A DNA stretch of 20,636 nt from JASHVB01 sp049522565 (GCA_049522565.1 JBEKNT010000072.1:1-20636), one strand, 5' to 3'. Shown: positions 1-7,059, numbered from the stretch's first letter. Program-made: numbers and translations. The notes: a model not told the origin generated them from the sequence alone.

Positions 1-15
1 CCTTGCATCCCAATT

Positions 16-91
16 CGGTTTTTCGTTGAGGGGGGCGGGCTGAGGCGGTGCGCGCGGCAGTACCTCGCCCGCCCCCCACAACGAAAAACGG
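16..91. repeat. Imperfect 24-bp inverted repeat, hairpin-like
   Basis: The arms at 16-39 and 68-91 are complementary over 24 bp with two mismatches. Each arm joins a T-rich or A-rich part (TTTTTCGTTG / CAACGAAAAA) to a GC block (GGGGGCGGG / CCCGCCCCC). The 28-nt loop shows nothing else. The element lies upstream of trpA, probably just after the preceding gene outside the window, so it could be a terminator or a mobile palindromic repeat. Confidence 0.6.
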
Positions 92-100
92 ATTCGGGGT

Positions 101-149
101 CCAGGGGCCGGTGGCCCCTGGCGGGGTTCCAAGGGGCAGCGCCCCTTGG
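101..149. repeat. Pair of GC palindromes (REP-like), copy A
   Basis: Two perfect palindromes stand 7 bp apart: CCAGGGGCC-ggt-GGCCCCTGG at 101-121 and CCAAGGGGC-agc-GCCCCTTGG at 129-149. Each has a 9-bp stem and a 3-nt loop. Closely related units occur at 6969-6987 and 9903-9985 in this window, always between genes. This fits a dispersed repetitive extragenic palindrome family. The trpA start codon lies 37 bp downstream, so the stems sit in or near the trpA translation-initiation region if trpA is co-transcribed from upstream. Confidence 0.75.
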
Positions 150-185
150 CCTTGCTTGCTTCCATCCACACACAGGAACCCCGAC

Positions 186-1016
186 ATGAGCCGCATCGCC
201 AGCCGGTTCGCGGCGCTGAAGGCCGAAGGCCGCGGTGGGTTGATTCCGTTTCTGGAGGCGTGGGATCCGGACGGTGCCACCTCGATGGCGCTGTTGCGCG
301 GCATGCCCGCGGCGGGCGCGGACCTGATCGAGATCGGCATGCCGTTCACCGACCCGATGGCGGACGGCCCGATCATCCAGGCCGCCGGCAAGCGTGCCCT
401 GAAGGCCGGGGTGAAGGTGGCGCGCGTGCTGGCGATGGTGCGCGATTTCCGCCGCGAGGACGACGCCACCCCGATCATCCTGATGGGCTATCTCAATCCG
501 ATCCTGTCATACGGTCCGGAGCGGTTCTGCGTTGACGCCGCAACCTCCGGCGTGGACGGATTAATCGTCGTGGACCTGCCCACCGAGGAGGCCGACATGC
601 TGGTACCGTTCGCCAATGCGAGCGGCCTGGACGTGATCCGCCTGGTGGCGCCGACCACCGACGACGCGCGCCTGGTGCACGTGCTGAACGGCAGTTCGGG
701 CTTCGTCTATTACGTCAGCATTACTGGCATCACCGGCACGCGCAGCGCCACGGCCGAGCATCTGGCCGCGGCGATTCCTCGCGTGCGCAAGGCCACCGAT
801 CTGCCGGTCGCGGTCGGCTTCGGTGTGCGCACCCCGGTACAGGCTGCCGAAGTGGTACGCGTCGCCGATGCGGCGGTGGTGGCATCGGCGCTGATCGACA
901 CGCTGGCGGCGCATCTCGACGAATCGGGCCGTGCGAAGCCGGACGCGGTGCGCATCGTGCTCGACCAGGTGCGCGACCTGGCGGACGCGGTGCGCAGTGC
1001 GCGGGTGCCGGCCTGA
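186..1016 (+). CDS. trpA: Tryptophan synthase alpha subunit
   Basis: This 276-residue protein is the TIM-barrel alpha subunit of tryptophan synthase, which splits indole-3-glycerol phosphate to glyceraldehyde 3-phosphate and indole; indole is channelled to TrpB. The catalytic pair is in place: Glu49 in LIEIGMPF and Asp60 in DPMADGPIIQ. The phosphate-binding region VSITGITGTR and the VGFGVRTP strand are also present. The length matches the family (about 265-280). The ATG at 186 was chosen because the protein then begins with the usual MSRIASRFAALKAEGR; the reading frame stays open further upstream but runs through the palindromic repeats. The loop that is normally TAGDPD reads EAWDPD here, so the usual Thr and Gly are replaced by Glu and Trp. 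trpB is expected just upstream, outside the window. Confidence 0.97.
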   Translation: MSRIASRFAALKAEGRGGLIPFLEAWDPDGATSMALLRGMPAAGADLIEIGMPFTDPMADGPIIQAAGKRALKAGVKVARVLAMVRDFRREDDATPIILMGYLNPILSYGPERFCVDAATSGVDGLIVVDLPTEEADMLVPFANASGLDVIRLVAPTTDDARLVHVLNGSSGFVYYVSITGITGTRSATAEHLAAAIPRVRKATDLPVAVGFGVRTPVQAAEVVRVADAAVVASALIDTLAAHLDESGRAKPDAVRIVLDQVRDLADAVRSARVPA

Positions 1017-1117
1017 GCGCGGTCCCCCATCAAGGCGGCCCCGGGCTTGCCTTTGCGCGCCGACGATTTACCCGACAGTGACAGGCAATTCCAGCGCCGA
1101 CGAGCCTCCCGCCAGCG

Positions 1118-1549
1118 TCACTGCACCTCGATACTGCCGAGCATGCCATCCCAGTCGTGATCGGCGCAGCTCAGGTCGTAATGGCCCGGGCGTTGCGGCA
1201 CCAGGTCGATATCGGCGGTGTCGCCCGGCTGGACCACGACCTCCTGTCCGCCATTCGCCAGCTTGCGAGGATCGCGCACGATTGCTTCGGCGAAGAACGC
1301 CGGCGCGGTGAACTCGTGCATGTCCTTGCCGTGGTTTTCCAGGTGCAAGCGGTAGGTCACGCCGTGACGGAACGTCAGCCGATCCGGGACGAAGCGGTTG
1401 TCCACCATCTCCACGCGCAAAATCTGCGGCTTCGACCAATCGACCGCGGGTGCCGCAGCGGTCGCGTCGGCCGGCACCAGCACAGCCATGCATAGCAACA
1501 GCGCAGCGGCACACGGCAATGCCGGGACGGATGGGTGAGCGGTGCGCAT
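1118..1549 (-). CDS. Secreted cupredoxin-like (type 1 copper) protein
   Basis: The 143-residue product has an N-terminal signal peptide (hydrophobic stretch at about residues 9-27, likely cleavage near ATAAA) and a single cupredoxin fold. A complete set of type 1 copper ligands is visible: His78 in DMHEF, then Cys128, His131 and Met136 in LSCADHDWDGM. It is therefore probably a periplasmic electron carrier or copper-binding protein. The start at 1549 is preferred to an in-frame start at 1576 because it has GAGGGG 5 nt upstream and puts the signal peptide at the N-terminus. The gene follows the CxxC protein gene by 8 bp, and its ribosome site overlaps that gene's stop codon, which suggests coupled translation. 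Redox partner and exact family are not identifiable. Confidence 0.85.
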   Translation of the reverse strand: MRTAHPSVPALPCAAALLLCMAVLVPADATAAAPAVDWSKPQILRVEMVDNRFVPDRLTFRHGVTYRLHLENHGKDMHEFTAPAFFAEAIVRDPRKLANGGQEVVVQPGDTADIDLVPQRPGHYDLSCADHDWDGMLGSIEVQ

Positions 1550-1557
1550 CCGGCCCC

Positions 1558-2235
1558 TCAATCGCGAAACAACCATTCCCAGAATTTCGGGGTCGGCAGA
1601 TTGCTCGGCACGGCATGGTTCGGCGCCGCGCTGCTGAGCAGATGGCAGCCGATATCGCGTTCTGCCGCGTGGGCGCGCTGGAAGGCGACGACCGCAGCGG
1701 TGAACGCGTCCAGCCCGCCATCAGCGAGTTTTGCCGCCAGCGTCTCGACGGCGGCGAATTCGCCGGCCCGTCGCAGCACGTCGAGCAATCGCAGTGCGGT
1801 TGCCGGGTCCGGCTGGTCGCCCCACAGCGCGGCGACGTCGCGGCGCAATTTCGCGGCCTCGGTCATGTCAGCGGCATCGTCCGCCGCCCAGGCACCCTGC
1901 AACGTCGCCTCGGCGGCCGCTGCCTTGTCGCCGGCGGCCAGGCAGATCATGGCCCAGCGCCGGAACAGCAGGGTGTCCTCCGCGGCTTCCAGGCTGAGGG
2001 CACGATACGCCGGCGAGTCCACGACCGCCTTGGCGCCGGGCGGCAAGGCCGACAGGTCGGGACCGGCGGCGTGGCAGGTTCCGCAAGCCTGCAACCAGTC
2101 ACGCAGTGTGGAGCGCACCGGCTCGCCGGGACGCATGTCGAGATCGGGGCCCATCTCCGGCGGGCGCGGGGCGTGGAAGGGCGGCCGCGCGGGGCCGCCG
2201 CAAACCGCGCAATGCAATGTCGAGGTCTCGCTCAT
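1558..2235 (-). CDS. Unrecognised cytoplasmic protein with two CxxC pairs
   Basis: I do not recognise this 225-residue protein. It has no signal peptide or membrane segment. Two cysteine pairs lie in the first 55 residues, C9-x2-C12 (HCAVCGG) and C51-x2-C54 (ACGTCHAA), consistent with a zinc ribbon. The second also reads as CxxCH, the c-type haem attachment motif, but without an export signal haem attachment is unlikely. The remainder (about residues 70-200) is alanine-rich and helical with a TPR-like feel (RRAGEFAAVETLAAKLADGG), and the C-terminus ends in KFWEWLFRD. The start codon overlaps the stop of the aminotransferase gene by 4 bp (ATGA), and the cupredoxin gene follows after 8 bp, so all three are probably one transcript. 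Confidence 0.75.
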   Translation of the reverse strand: MSETSTLHCAVCGGPARPPFHAPRPPEMGPDLDMRPGEPVRSTLRDWLQACGTCHAAGPDLSALPPGAKAVVDSPAYRALSLEAAEDTLLFRRWAMICLAAGDKAAAAEATLQGAWAADDAADMTEAAKLRRDVAALWGDQPDPATALRLLDVLRRAGEFAAVETLAAKLADGGLDAFTAAVVAFQRAHAAERDIGCHLLSSAAPNHAVPSNLPTPKFWEWLFRD

Positions 2236-3383
2236 CCCGCCATCTCCACCCGAATGCCGTCACGCAGACGCTGCATCGCTCGCTCCATTCGTTCGGCCGA
2301 CTGGGCGAAGCAGACCCGCAGGAAGCCCTCGCCGGCGGCGCCGAACGCCACGCCAGGCGCCACGGCCACACGATGGCGGGTCACCAGCTTCATCGCCAAA
2401 CCCAGACTGTCGGTCAGCCCCTCGACGCCCAGGAATGCATAGAACGCACCAGGCGGCGCCGCGTAGCGCACGCCGTTGACGCCATCGAGCGCCCGGCTGG
2501 CGAGCGCCCGCCCCGCCGCGCAATGGGCGCGGAAATGCTCCACCGCCCGGAGATCGTGGATGGCGGCGATGCCGGCCTGCTGGATGAAGGGGGCGACGCC
2601 GGAATGTACCACCTCGACGATCTCGGTCACGGCATCGCGTGTGCCCTCGGGCAGCACCAGCCAGCCGAGGCGCCAGCCGGTCATCATCCAGGTCTTGGAG
2701 AAGCTGTTGCAGACGATGACCCGGTCGTCCGGCTCCGCCACGTCGAGCAGGGAGGGGGCGGCTGGGGTGCCGTCGTAGACGAGGCGGGAATAGACCTCGT
2801 CGGAGATCAGCCAGACGCCGCGGCGACGGGCGATCTCCAGGATGGCGCCCAGTTCTTCCCGCGTGGCGGTCCAGCCGGTGGGGTTGTTCGGCGAGTTGAG
2901 GATGAATGCGCGGGCGTTGCGCAGCAGCGTGTCCAGCCGGTCGAGATCCAGACGGAAGGTGCCGTCGGCTTGCGCGTCCAGGTCGAGTTCGGTCAGTTCC
3001 GCGCCGCGCAGGCGCACGGCATTGCCGATATTGGGCCAGAGCGGGCTGTGCACCACCACGCGATCGCCCGGGCGGACGGTGGCGGCGAGCGCGACCGCCA
3101 TCGCGGCCATGCCGGAGGCGGCGACCTGAATACGGTCCTCGGCGATGGGTTTGGCGTGCAGGCTGGTGAGATAGGCCGCCAGGGCATCGCGCAGGGCAGG
3201 CACGCCGCGCACGTCCGGATAGCGGGTGAAGCCGGCATCCAGCGCGGCGACGGCGGCGGCGCGTGCCGATGGCGGGCTTGGCTGGTCGGATTCGCCGAAG
3301 CAGAGGAACTCGACGTCCGGCGTGGCGAAGGCGAGGCGGCTCACCTCGACGATGCGGGACCCGGGGATGGTGTTGATGTCCAT
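2232..3383 (-). CDS. Class I/II PLP-dependent aminotransferase
   Basis: This 383-residue fold-type I aminotransferase transfers an amino group between an amino acid and a 2-oxo acid using pyridoxal phosphate in the cytoplasm. Landmarks in order are the substrate/PLP strand FGESDQPSP (29-37), FTRYPDVRGVPALRDAL (52-68), Asn167 in NSPNNPTG, Asp195 and Tyr198 in SDEVY, the Schiff-base lysine Lys230 in SFSKTWMMTGWRLGW, and Arg238. It resembles aspartate/aromatic-type aminotransferases, but substrate cannot be read from sequence. The start at 3383 (MDINTIPGSR) is preferred; another in-frame start at 3455 would add 24 Arg-rich residues not typical of the family. It leads a three-gene operon with the CxxC protein and the cupredoxin. 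Confidence 0.93.
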   Translation of the reverse strand: MDINTIPGSRIVEVSRLAFATPDVEFLCFGESDQPSPPSARAAAVAALDAGFTRYPDVRGVPALRDALAAYLTSLHAKPIAEDRIQVAASGMAAMAVALAATVRPGDRVVVHSPLWPNIGNAVRLRGAELTELDLDAQADGTFRLDLDRLDTLLRNARAFILNSPNNPTGWTATREELGAILEIARRRGVWLISDEVYSRLVYDGTPAAPSLLDVAEPDDRVIVCNSFSKTWMMTGWRLGWLVLPEGTRDAVTEIVEVVHSGVAPFIQQAGIAAIHDLRAVEHFRAHCAAGRALASRALDGVNGVRYAAPPGAFYAFLGVEGLTDSLGLAMKLVTRHRVAVAPGVAFGAAGEGFLRVCFAQSAERMERAMQRLRDGIRVEMAG

Positions 3384-3480
3384 GTCCAACAATCTGGTGG
3401 TGCGTTGGCGGGTTGCGACCCATCGCCGGACGAGGTGATACGTCCGCTGCGTCAATGTTATCTCCGCGACCGATCCCTAG

Positions 3481-3516
3481 AACGAAAACGCCGGCCGGGA
3501 ATAGGCCCGACCGGCG
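3481..3516 (-). terminator. Intrinsic terminator of the amidohydrolase operon
   Basis: Read on the minus strand, an 11-bp stem (CGCCGGTCGGG / CCCGGCCGGCG, one G-U pair) with a 6-nt loop is followed directly by TTTTCGTT. The wobble pair is only allowed in minus-strand RNA, which fixes the direction. It lies 143 bp beyond the stop of the second amidohydrolase gene and before the aminotransferase start, so it separates the two minus-strand operons. Confidence 0.7.
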
Positions 3517-3532
3517 TATCTGGGAGGTTGAG

Positions 3533-3601
3533 ATGCTAGCCCATCTCTACTTCCTGTCGCTGATTATGGTGGTCTTTGGTCTTCGGATCAGATCACCATA
3601 G
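3533..3601 (+). CDS. Candidate 22-residue membrane microprotein
   Basis: A short reading frame begins with ATG at 3533, with a strong ribosome-binding site GGGAGG 5 nt upstream (3522-3527). The 22-residue product is almost entirely one hydrophobic stretch (HLYFLSLIMVVFGL) followed by a basic tail RIRSP, like a single-pass membrane microprotein. Its end is folded into a 10-bp hairpin (3566-3575 / 3590-3599), and another hairpin follows at 3619-3644; both contain G-U pairs that only form in plus-strand RNA. It stands alone on the plus strand between two minus-strand operons. No homology can be claimed; chance occurrence remains possible. Confidence 0.3.
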   Translation: MLAHLYFLSLIMVVFGLRIRSP

Positions 3602-3618
3602 ACCGGCAGTAGGAGTTT

Positions 3619-3644
3619 GGCCAGTCCCGGAAACGGGGCTGGCC
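3619..3644 (+). terminator. Hairpin between convergent short ORF and amidohydrolase operon
   Basis: An 11-bp stem GGCCAGTCCCG / CGGGGCTGGCC with a GAAA loop. One position is a G-U pair in plus-strand RNA but a C-A mismatch in minus-strand RNA. There is no U-tract on either side, so it may be a structural element or a Rho-type end rather than a classical terminator. Confidence 0.35.
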
Positions 3645-3658
3645 GCTCCCGGTATCGT

Positions 3659-4783
3659 CTACGTCACCCGGTAGACCGCCTGCGCATTCTCCAGGAACAC
3701 CGCCCGCCGCTGCGCCTCCGTCATGCGGATCGGCAGCGCGTGCGAGGGATCGTCGAAGTCCCAGTGCGGATAGTCGGTGGCGAACAGCACGCGGTCCCAG
3801 CCGAGCCAGTCGATCGCCTCGGCGAGGTGCTCGCGCGGTTCCGGCTCCTCGATCGGCTGGGTGGTGAACCACACGTTGCGCCGCAGGTATTCCGACGGCA
3901 GCATTTTCAAATGCGGTGTCTCGGCCTTCAGCTTAGCCCATTGCCGGTCCATCCGCCACGCCAGCGATGCGCCCCAGGCGAGGCCCGCCTCGATCAGCAC
4001 CACCTTCAGGTTCGGGATGCGCTCGAACACACCCTCGAAGATCATACTGATCAGCAGCGCCTGCTGCGCCTGCGCGTGACCGACCATCTCCTCCAGGTAG
4101 AACGAGCCCCAGCCGCTGGTGGTGATCGGCCAGCCGCCATAGCCGAAGGCGTGCACACCGACCGGCAGCCCGGCTGCCGCGGCCGCCTCGAAGATCGGCC
4201 AATAGCGCCGCTGGCCCAGCGGCTCGGCGGTGCGGCTGAGGAACAGTACCTGGGCGAAGTTCGCATCGCCGGCGCGCTGCTCGATCTCCTTTACCGAGGC
4301 GGCCGCATCCTCATACGGCACCACCACCGAGGCGCGCAGGCGCGAATCCCGGGACGTCCACTCGGCCACCTGCCACTCGTTGGTGGCGTGCGTCAGGGCG
4401 GCGGACAGCTCGGGGTTCTGCGCGCCCTGGCCCGACGTCAGCGGGTTCAGGATGCCGAGCACGACGTTGTTCGGATCCAGATGCTGCCGCTGCATGAAGC
4501 CCAGGTCACTCCCCGGCATGCCGCCCGGCGGGAAGGCGTCGCGGCGGGAGGCCTGCGGCTGGCCCTTGATATACGCCGAGCCCTTCTCCCACGGCTGGCG
4601 ATAGATCGCACCGAACGACTCGACATGCTCCTGCCAGCGCTTCGACAGGTAAGGGTAGAGCGACTTGCTCACCCCGCCGATGCCGGCGCCGGCCGGCCGG
4701 GGATGCACGTCGCAATCGGCGATGCCGACCTTGGAAGCGGCCGCCGGCTGCACGCCGGCGCGGTTCAGGACGTCCACGTTCAT
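3659..4783 (-). CDS. Amidohydrolase family (Amidohydro_2-type) metal-dependent hydrolase/decarboxylase
   Basis: The 374-residue protein is a TIM-barrel metal-dependent hydrolase of the ACMSD/Amidohydro_2 kind. Metal-site signatures are IADCDVHPRP at residues 20-29 (D-x-H), GVHAFG in the middle, LIEAG, and FATDYPHWDFD near the C-terminus carrying the barrel-end Asp. Members of this group hydrolyse or decarboxylate cyclic and aromatic acids; the substrate cannot be told. The start has GGAG about 8 nt upstream. It overlaps the stop of the preceding paralogue by 4 bp (ATGA), so the two are translationally coupled and perhaps form a heteromer or act in sequence. The intrinsic terminator at 3481-3516 lies downstream. 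Confidence 0.9.
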   Translation of the reverse strand: MNVDVLNRAGVQPAAASKVGIADCDVHPRPAGAGIGGVSKSLYPYLSKRWQEHVESFGAIYRQPWEKGSAYIKGQPQASRRDAFPPGGMPGSDLGFMQRQHLDPNNVVLGILNPLTSGQGAQNPELSAALTHATNEWQVAEWTSRDSRLRASVVVPYEDAAASVKEIEQRAGDANFAQVLFLSRTAEPLGQRRYWPIFEAAAAAGLPVGVHAFGYGGWPITTSGWGSFYLEEMVGHAQAQQALLISMIFEGVFERIPNLKVVLIEAGLAWGASLAWRMDRQWAKLKAETPHLKMLPSEYLRRNVWFTTQPIEEPEPREHLAEAIDWLGWDRVLFATDYPHWDFDDPSHALPIRMTEAQRRAVFLENAQAVYRVT

Positions 4784-5859
4784 GCCACGGTCTCCGTGTG
4801 GGCCGTTTGTTGCAGCCGAGGATAGGTGCGCAGCGGATTTTCCGCCATGATCTTCTGCGCGAGCGCCCGGTCAAGGCCCGCCGGCAAGGCGTCCAGCCCG
4901 TCGAACTGCCAGTGCGGGTAGTCGGTGGAGAACAGCAGCACCTCGTCGGAGCCGATATGCTCCATCACCCGCATCACCGTGGCGACGTCGGGCGGGCCGT
5001 CGAACGGTTGCAGCGTCAGGCGCACCCGCTCGCGCACGATGCTGGTTGGCGGGTCGGACACCCAGGGGATCTCCGCCCGCAGCCCCTTCCAGAACTTGGT
5101 CAGCCGCCAGAGATAGGCCGGCAGCCAGGTCACGCCGGACTCCATCAGTACGACGGTCAGGTCGGGGTGGCGGGTGAACACGCCCTCGGCCACCATCGAG
5201 GTGAGCTGGGTCTGCATCGAGGGCGCCTGGTTGACGTAGTCCTCGGTGTAGTAGCTCGGCCAGCCGACCGGGGTAACGGGGTGGCGGTAGGTGCTGCCGG
5301 CATGGATGCCGACCGGCAGGCCGAGGCGTTCCGCGGCGGCGTAGATCGGCCACCAGTGGCGCTTGCCCAGCGGCAGGTCGGCCCCGGCCAACAGCAGCAC
5401 CTGGACGAAGCGGCGGTCGCCGGCGAGGCGGTTGATCTCGTCCACCGCCAGCTCGGGGTTCTGCATCGGCACGACGATCGAGGCGCGCAGCCGGTCGTCG
5501 CGATCCAGCCATTCGCGGGCGATCCAGTCGTTGATCGCGCGGGCGAAGGCGGCGCCCATGTCCTCGCTGAACAGCGCCTGCGCGCCGTACAGGCAGTTGC
5601 AGATGGCGAGCCTGGTGCCAAACGGCGCCAATCCCTGCGCGGCCAGTGCCTGCGGCGTGGTGGCCGCCTTGCCGGTATCGTCGCGCCAGTCCGCGCGCGC
5701 GGTGAGCGGACTACGGCTGGGGTAGCTGATGGTGTTCAGCTCATCCATCCCGCGGCGCACCACCGTGTCGCGCCAGAGGTCGTCCAGGTAGGGCATCAGC
5801 GCCGCAAGGCTCGGCACCGTAGGATGCACGTCGCAGTCGATCGGCGCGGGTTCCTGCAT
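4780..5859 (-). CDS. Amidohydrolase family protein, paralogue of the downstream gene
   Basis: This 359-residue protein has the same architecture as its neighbour: PIDCDVHPTVPSL at the N-terminus (D-x-H metal ligands), VGIHAGSTYRHP, VVLMESGVTWLP, and LLFSTDYPHWQFD. The start at 5859 was chosen over the in-frame 5937 because GGAGGAACC stands immediately upstream of the ATG and because the DCDVHP motif then falls near the N-terminus as in the paralogue. It is the first gene of the two-gene operon. The two proteins share the motif order throughout but differ in many positions, so this is an old duplication and not a recent one. Substrate unknown. Confidence 0.9.
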   Translation of the reverse strand: MQEPAPIDCDVHPTVPSLAALMPYLDDLWRDTVVRRGMDELNTISYPSRSPLTARADWRDDTGKAATTPQALAAQGLAPFGTRLAICNCLYGAQALFSEDMGAAFARAINDWIAREWLDRDDRLRASIVVPMQNPELAVDEINRLAGDRRFVQVLLLAGADLPLGKRHWWPIYAAAERLGLPVGIHAGSTYRHPVTPVGWPSYYTEDYVNQAPSMQTQLTSMVAEGVFTRHPDLTVVLMESGVTWLPAYLWRLTKFWKGLRAEIPWVSDPPTSIVRERVRLTLQPFDGPPDVATVMRVMEHIGSDEVLLFSTDYPHWQFDGLDALPAGLDRALAQKIMAENPLRTYPRLQQTAHTETVA

Positions 5860-6100
5860 GGGTTCCTCCCGGACGGGACAGTAGCGCCGGGAGTATCCTT
5901 GGCAAGGCGATGCGCTTGCGGCGTTCAGGCAGAGCATGTCCCGACCGACGACCCCGTCCGGCCCGCCCGGAATGCCGGATCCATCGCGATGCGCGGTCAG
6001 ACGGAGGTCTTGCAGCTACCGTCTTTGATCATGGCGGCCGAAGGCCCCCGTGCGCGTCGAGCGTGCCCGCGGGCAGCAGCCAGGCGCACACTGTCAGCGC

Positions 6101-6271
6101 TCAGGCGAGCGACCAGGCGAGCAATCCGGCCATGGTCCAGAACGCGCCGCACAGCGCACTGCCAAGGACGAAGCCGGTGGCCGCCCGCAAGGGGCTGGTC
6201 TCGCCGCGCAAGAGTTCGTGCTCGCTGGCGATGGCTTCCGCGGCGGACTGGGTGGCGAGGGCCTGGCGCAT
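6101..6271 (-). CDS. Small single-pass membrane protein
   Basis: A 56-residue protein starting at 6271 with AGGAGGAAAG upstream of the ATG, a near-perfect ribosome-binding site. A longer in-frame extension to 6391 exists but lacks such a site. Residues 1-28 are polar and helical (MRQALATQSAAEAIASEHEL); residues 31-54 form one transmembrane helix (ATGFVLGSALCGAFWTMAGLL). The layout of a cytoplasmic amphipathic helix plus a C-terminal anchor is typical of short conserved hypothetical proteins in alphaproteobacteria. It stands alone on the minus strand; nothing around it suggests a role. Confidence 0.7.
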   Translation of the reverse strand: MRQALATQSAAEAIASEHELLRGETSPLRAATGFVLGSALCGAFWTMAGLLAWSLA

Positions 6272-6533
6272 GCGCTTTCCTCCTGGGCGACCAGCAAATA
6301 ACGGATTGGCGAGGTGCTGCAAAGTTAAATCAATCCACTGCGATTGGCGGACAGGTGTCGCCGCAAGAGGGATTTCATTCGGCCAGATCAAACCGTAACA
6401 TTCGGAAGCAAACCGGTATGATGTGCCAATCGAATCTCGTGGTATTATTTCGCAATCCTATCAGTTATGGTTGAGCATTATGAAACAATTACACAGAACG
6501 CACAGTAAATTCGCGTCACCCACAAAATAACAC
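6272..6533. other. AT-rich intergenic patch without a gene
   Basis: The stretch from about 6310 to 6533 is clearly richer in A+T than the coding DNA on either side. It lies between a minus-strand and a plus-strand gene and so should carry both promoters. A GAATC (GANTC, CcrM-type methylation motif) is at 6432-6436. I see no credible gene in it. Confidence 0.6.
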
Positions 6534-6577
6534 TTGATTTCACGGACCCGTGATGTTGATAATCACGTGTCTGTGAA
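6534..6577 (+). promoter_or_regulatory. Promoter with double-dyad operator
   Basis: TTGATT (6534-6539) and GATAAT (6558-6563) form a sigma-70-like promoter with an 18-bp spacer. Two dyads of the form TCAC-N6-GTGA lie at 6540-6553 (in the spacer) and 6563-6576 (from the end of the -10 into the start region). The two copies are also inverted repeats of each other (12 of 14 matches, 9-bp gap). A repressor at this site would cover the promoter. The predicted start is near 6570, about 50 nt before the gene at 6622. Confidence 0.6.
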
Positions 6578-6621
6578 GCACAGAAGCCCGGACTGCAGGC
6601 TTGAACAGTGAGGAAATTCGG

Positions 6622-6924
6622 ATGAACACGCCGCCGCTGGTGACCGCCCTGCCAATGGGTCTTGCGTTCGAACTCGCCGATCTCGTCATGGTGCAGGGAT
6701 GGTCGGAGTACCATGATTTGCGCATGGTGGTGGAACTCGACTACTCCGCCGAGGGGGAGGAATACGAGGAGGTGCTGGCGCTTTATCCGCAGGACAGTTC
6801 GTTCCGCCGCTGGATGGTGTGGCGCGGTGCCAGTGACGTCGTGGTGCAGCCGATGATGGGGCGGGCCGTGCGGTTTGCTTCGGTCGCCGACGCGCTCGAG
6901 CACCTGATCCCTGCGCGCGCCTGA
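6622..6924 (+). CDS. Conserved-looking hypothetical protein, 100 residues
   Basis: I do not recognise this protein. The ATG at 6622 is preceded by GAGGAAA at a good distance; a TTG at 6601 in the same frame is less likely. The product is soluble, acidic in the middle (DYSAEGEEYEEVLALYP) and rich in beta-type residues (MVVELDY, WMVWRGASDVVVQPMMG, AVRFASVADALEHL). No signal peptide, membrane span or known motif is visible. It is a single-gene unit behind the double-dyad promoter at 6534-6577, so it is probably tightly regulated. Confidence 0.75.
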   Translation: MNTPPLVTALPMGLAFELADLVMVQGWSEYHDLRMVVELDYSAEGEEYEEVLALYPQDSSFRRWMVWRGASDVVVQPMMGRAVRFASVADALEHLIPARA

Positions 6925-6968
6925 CGGCAGGTACGAAGGAAAATCAGGGCTCCGCGCTTGGTTGGGTT

Positions 6969-6987
6969 CCAGGGGCAAGCCCCTTGG
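6969..6987. repeat. GC palindrome (REP-like), copy B
   Basis: CCAGGGGC-aa-GCCCCTTGG has the left arm of the first unit and the right arm of the second unit seen at 101-149, so it looks like a shortened copy in which the middle has been lost. It lies between the 6622 gene and the tRNA gene. Confidence 0.6.
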
Positions 6988-7021
6988 CGTTGTCTCGCCG
7001 CACCTGATTGCCCCGCGCGCA

Positions 7022-7050
7022 TTGCACGGGGTGTTCGTCCAAGCTACACC
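7022..7050 (+). promoter_or_regulatory. Likely tRNA-Gly promoter
   Basis: TTGCAC (7022-7027) and TACACC (7045-7050) are separated by 17 bp. The predicted start falls a few bases before the mature tRNA 5' end at 7060. The -10 box is only a partial match. Confidence 0.4.
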
Positions 7051-7059
7051 GAGCATGGC

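Noticed and set aside
2100..2235. CxxCH in the 225-residue protein as a c-type cytochrome motif
   Set aside because: No signal peptide or export signal, and a second CxxC upstream makes a zinc ribbon more likely.
2106..3539. 477-codon plus-strand frame across the aminotransferase gene
   Set aside because: Antisense to a gene with intact PLP motifs; Gly/Asp/His-rich shadow frame.
4798..6474. 558-codon plus-strand frame across the amidohydrolase genes
   Set aside because: Antisense to a clear amidohydrolase with a strong ribosome site; composition is that of a shadow frame, no domain seen.
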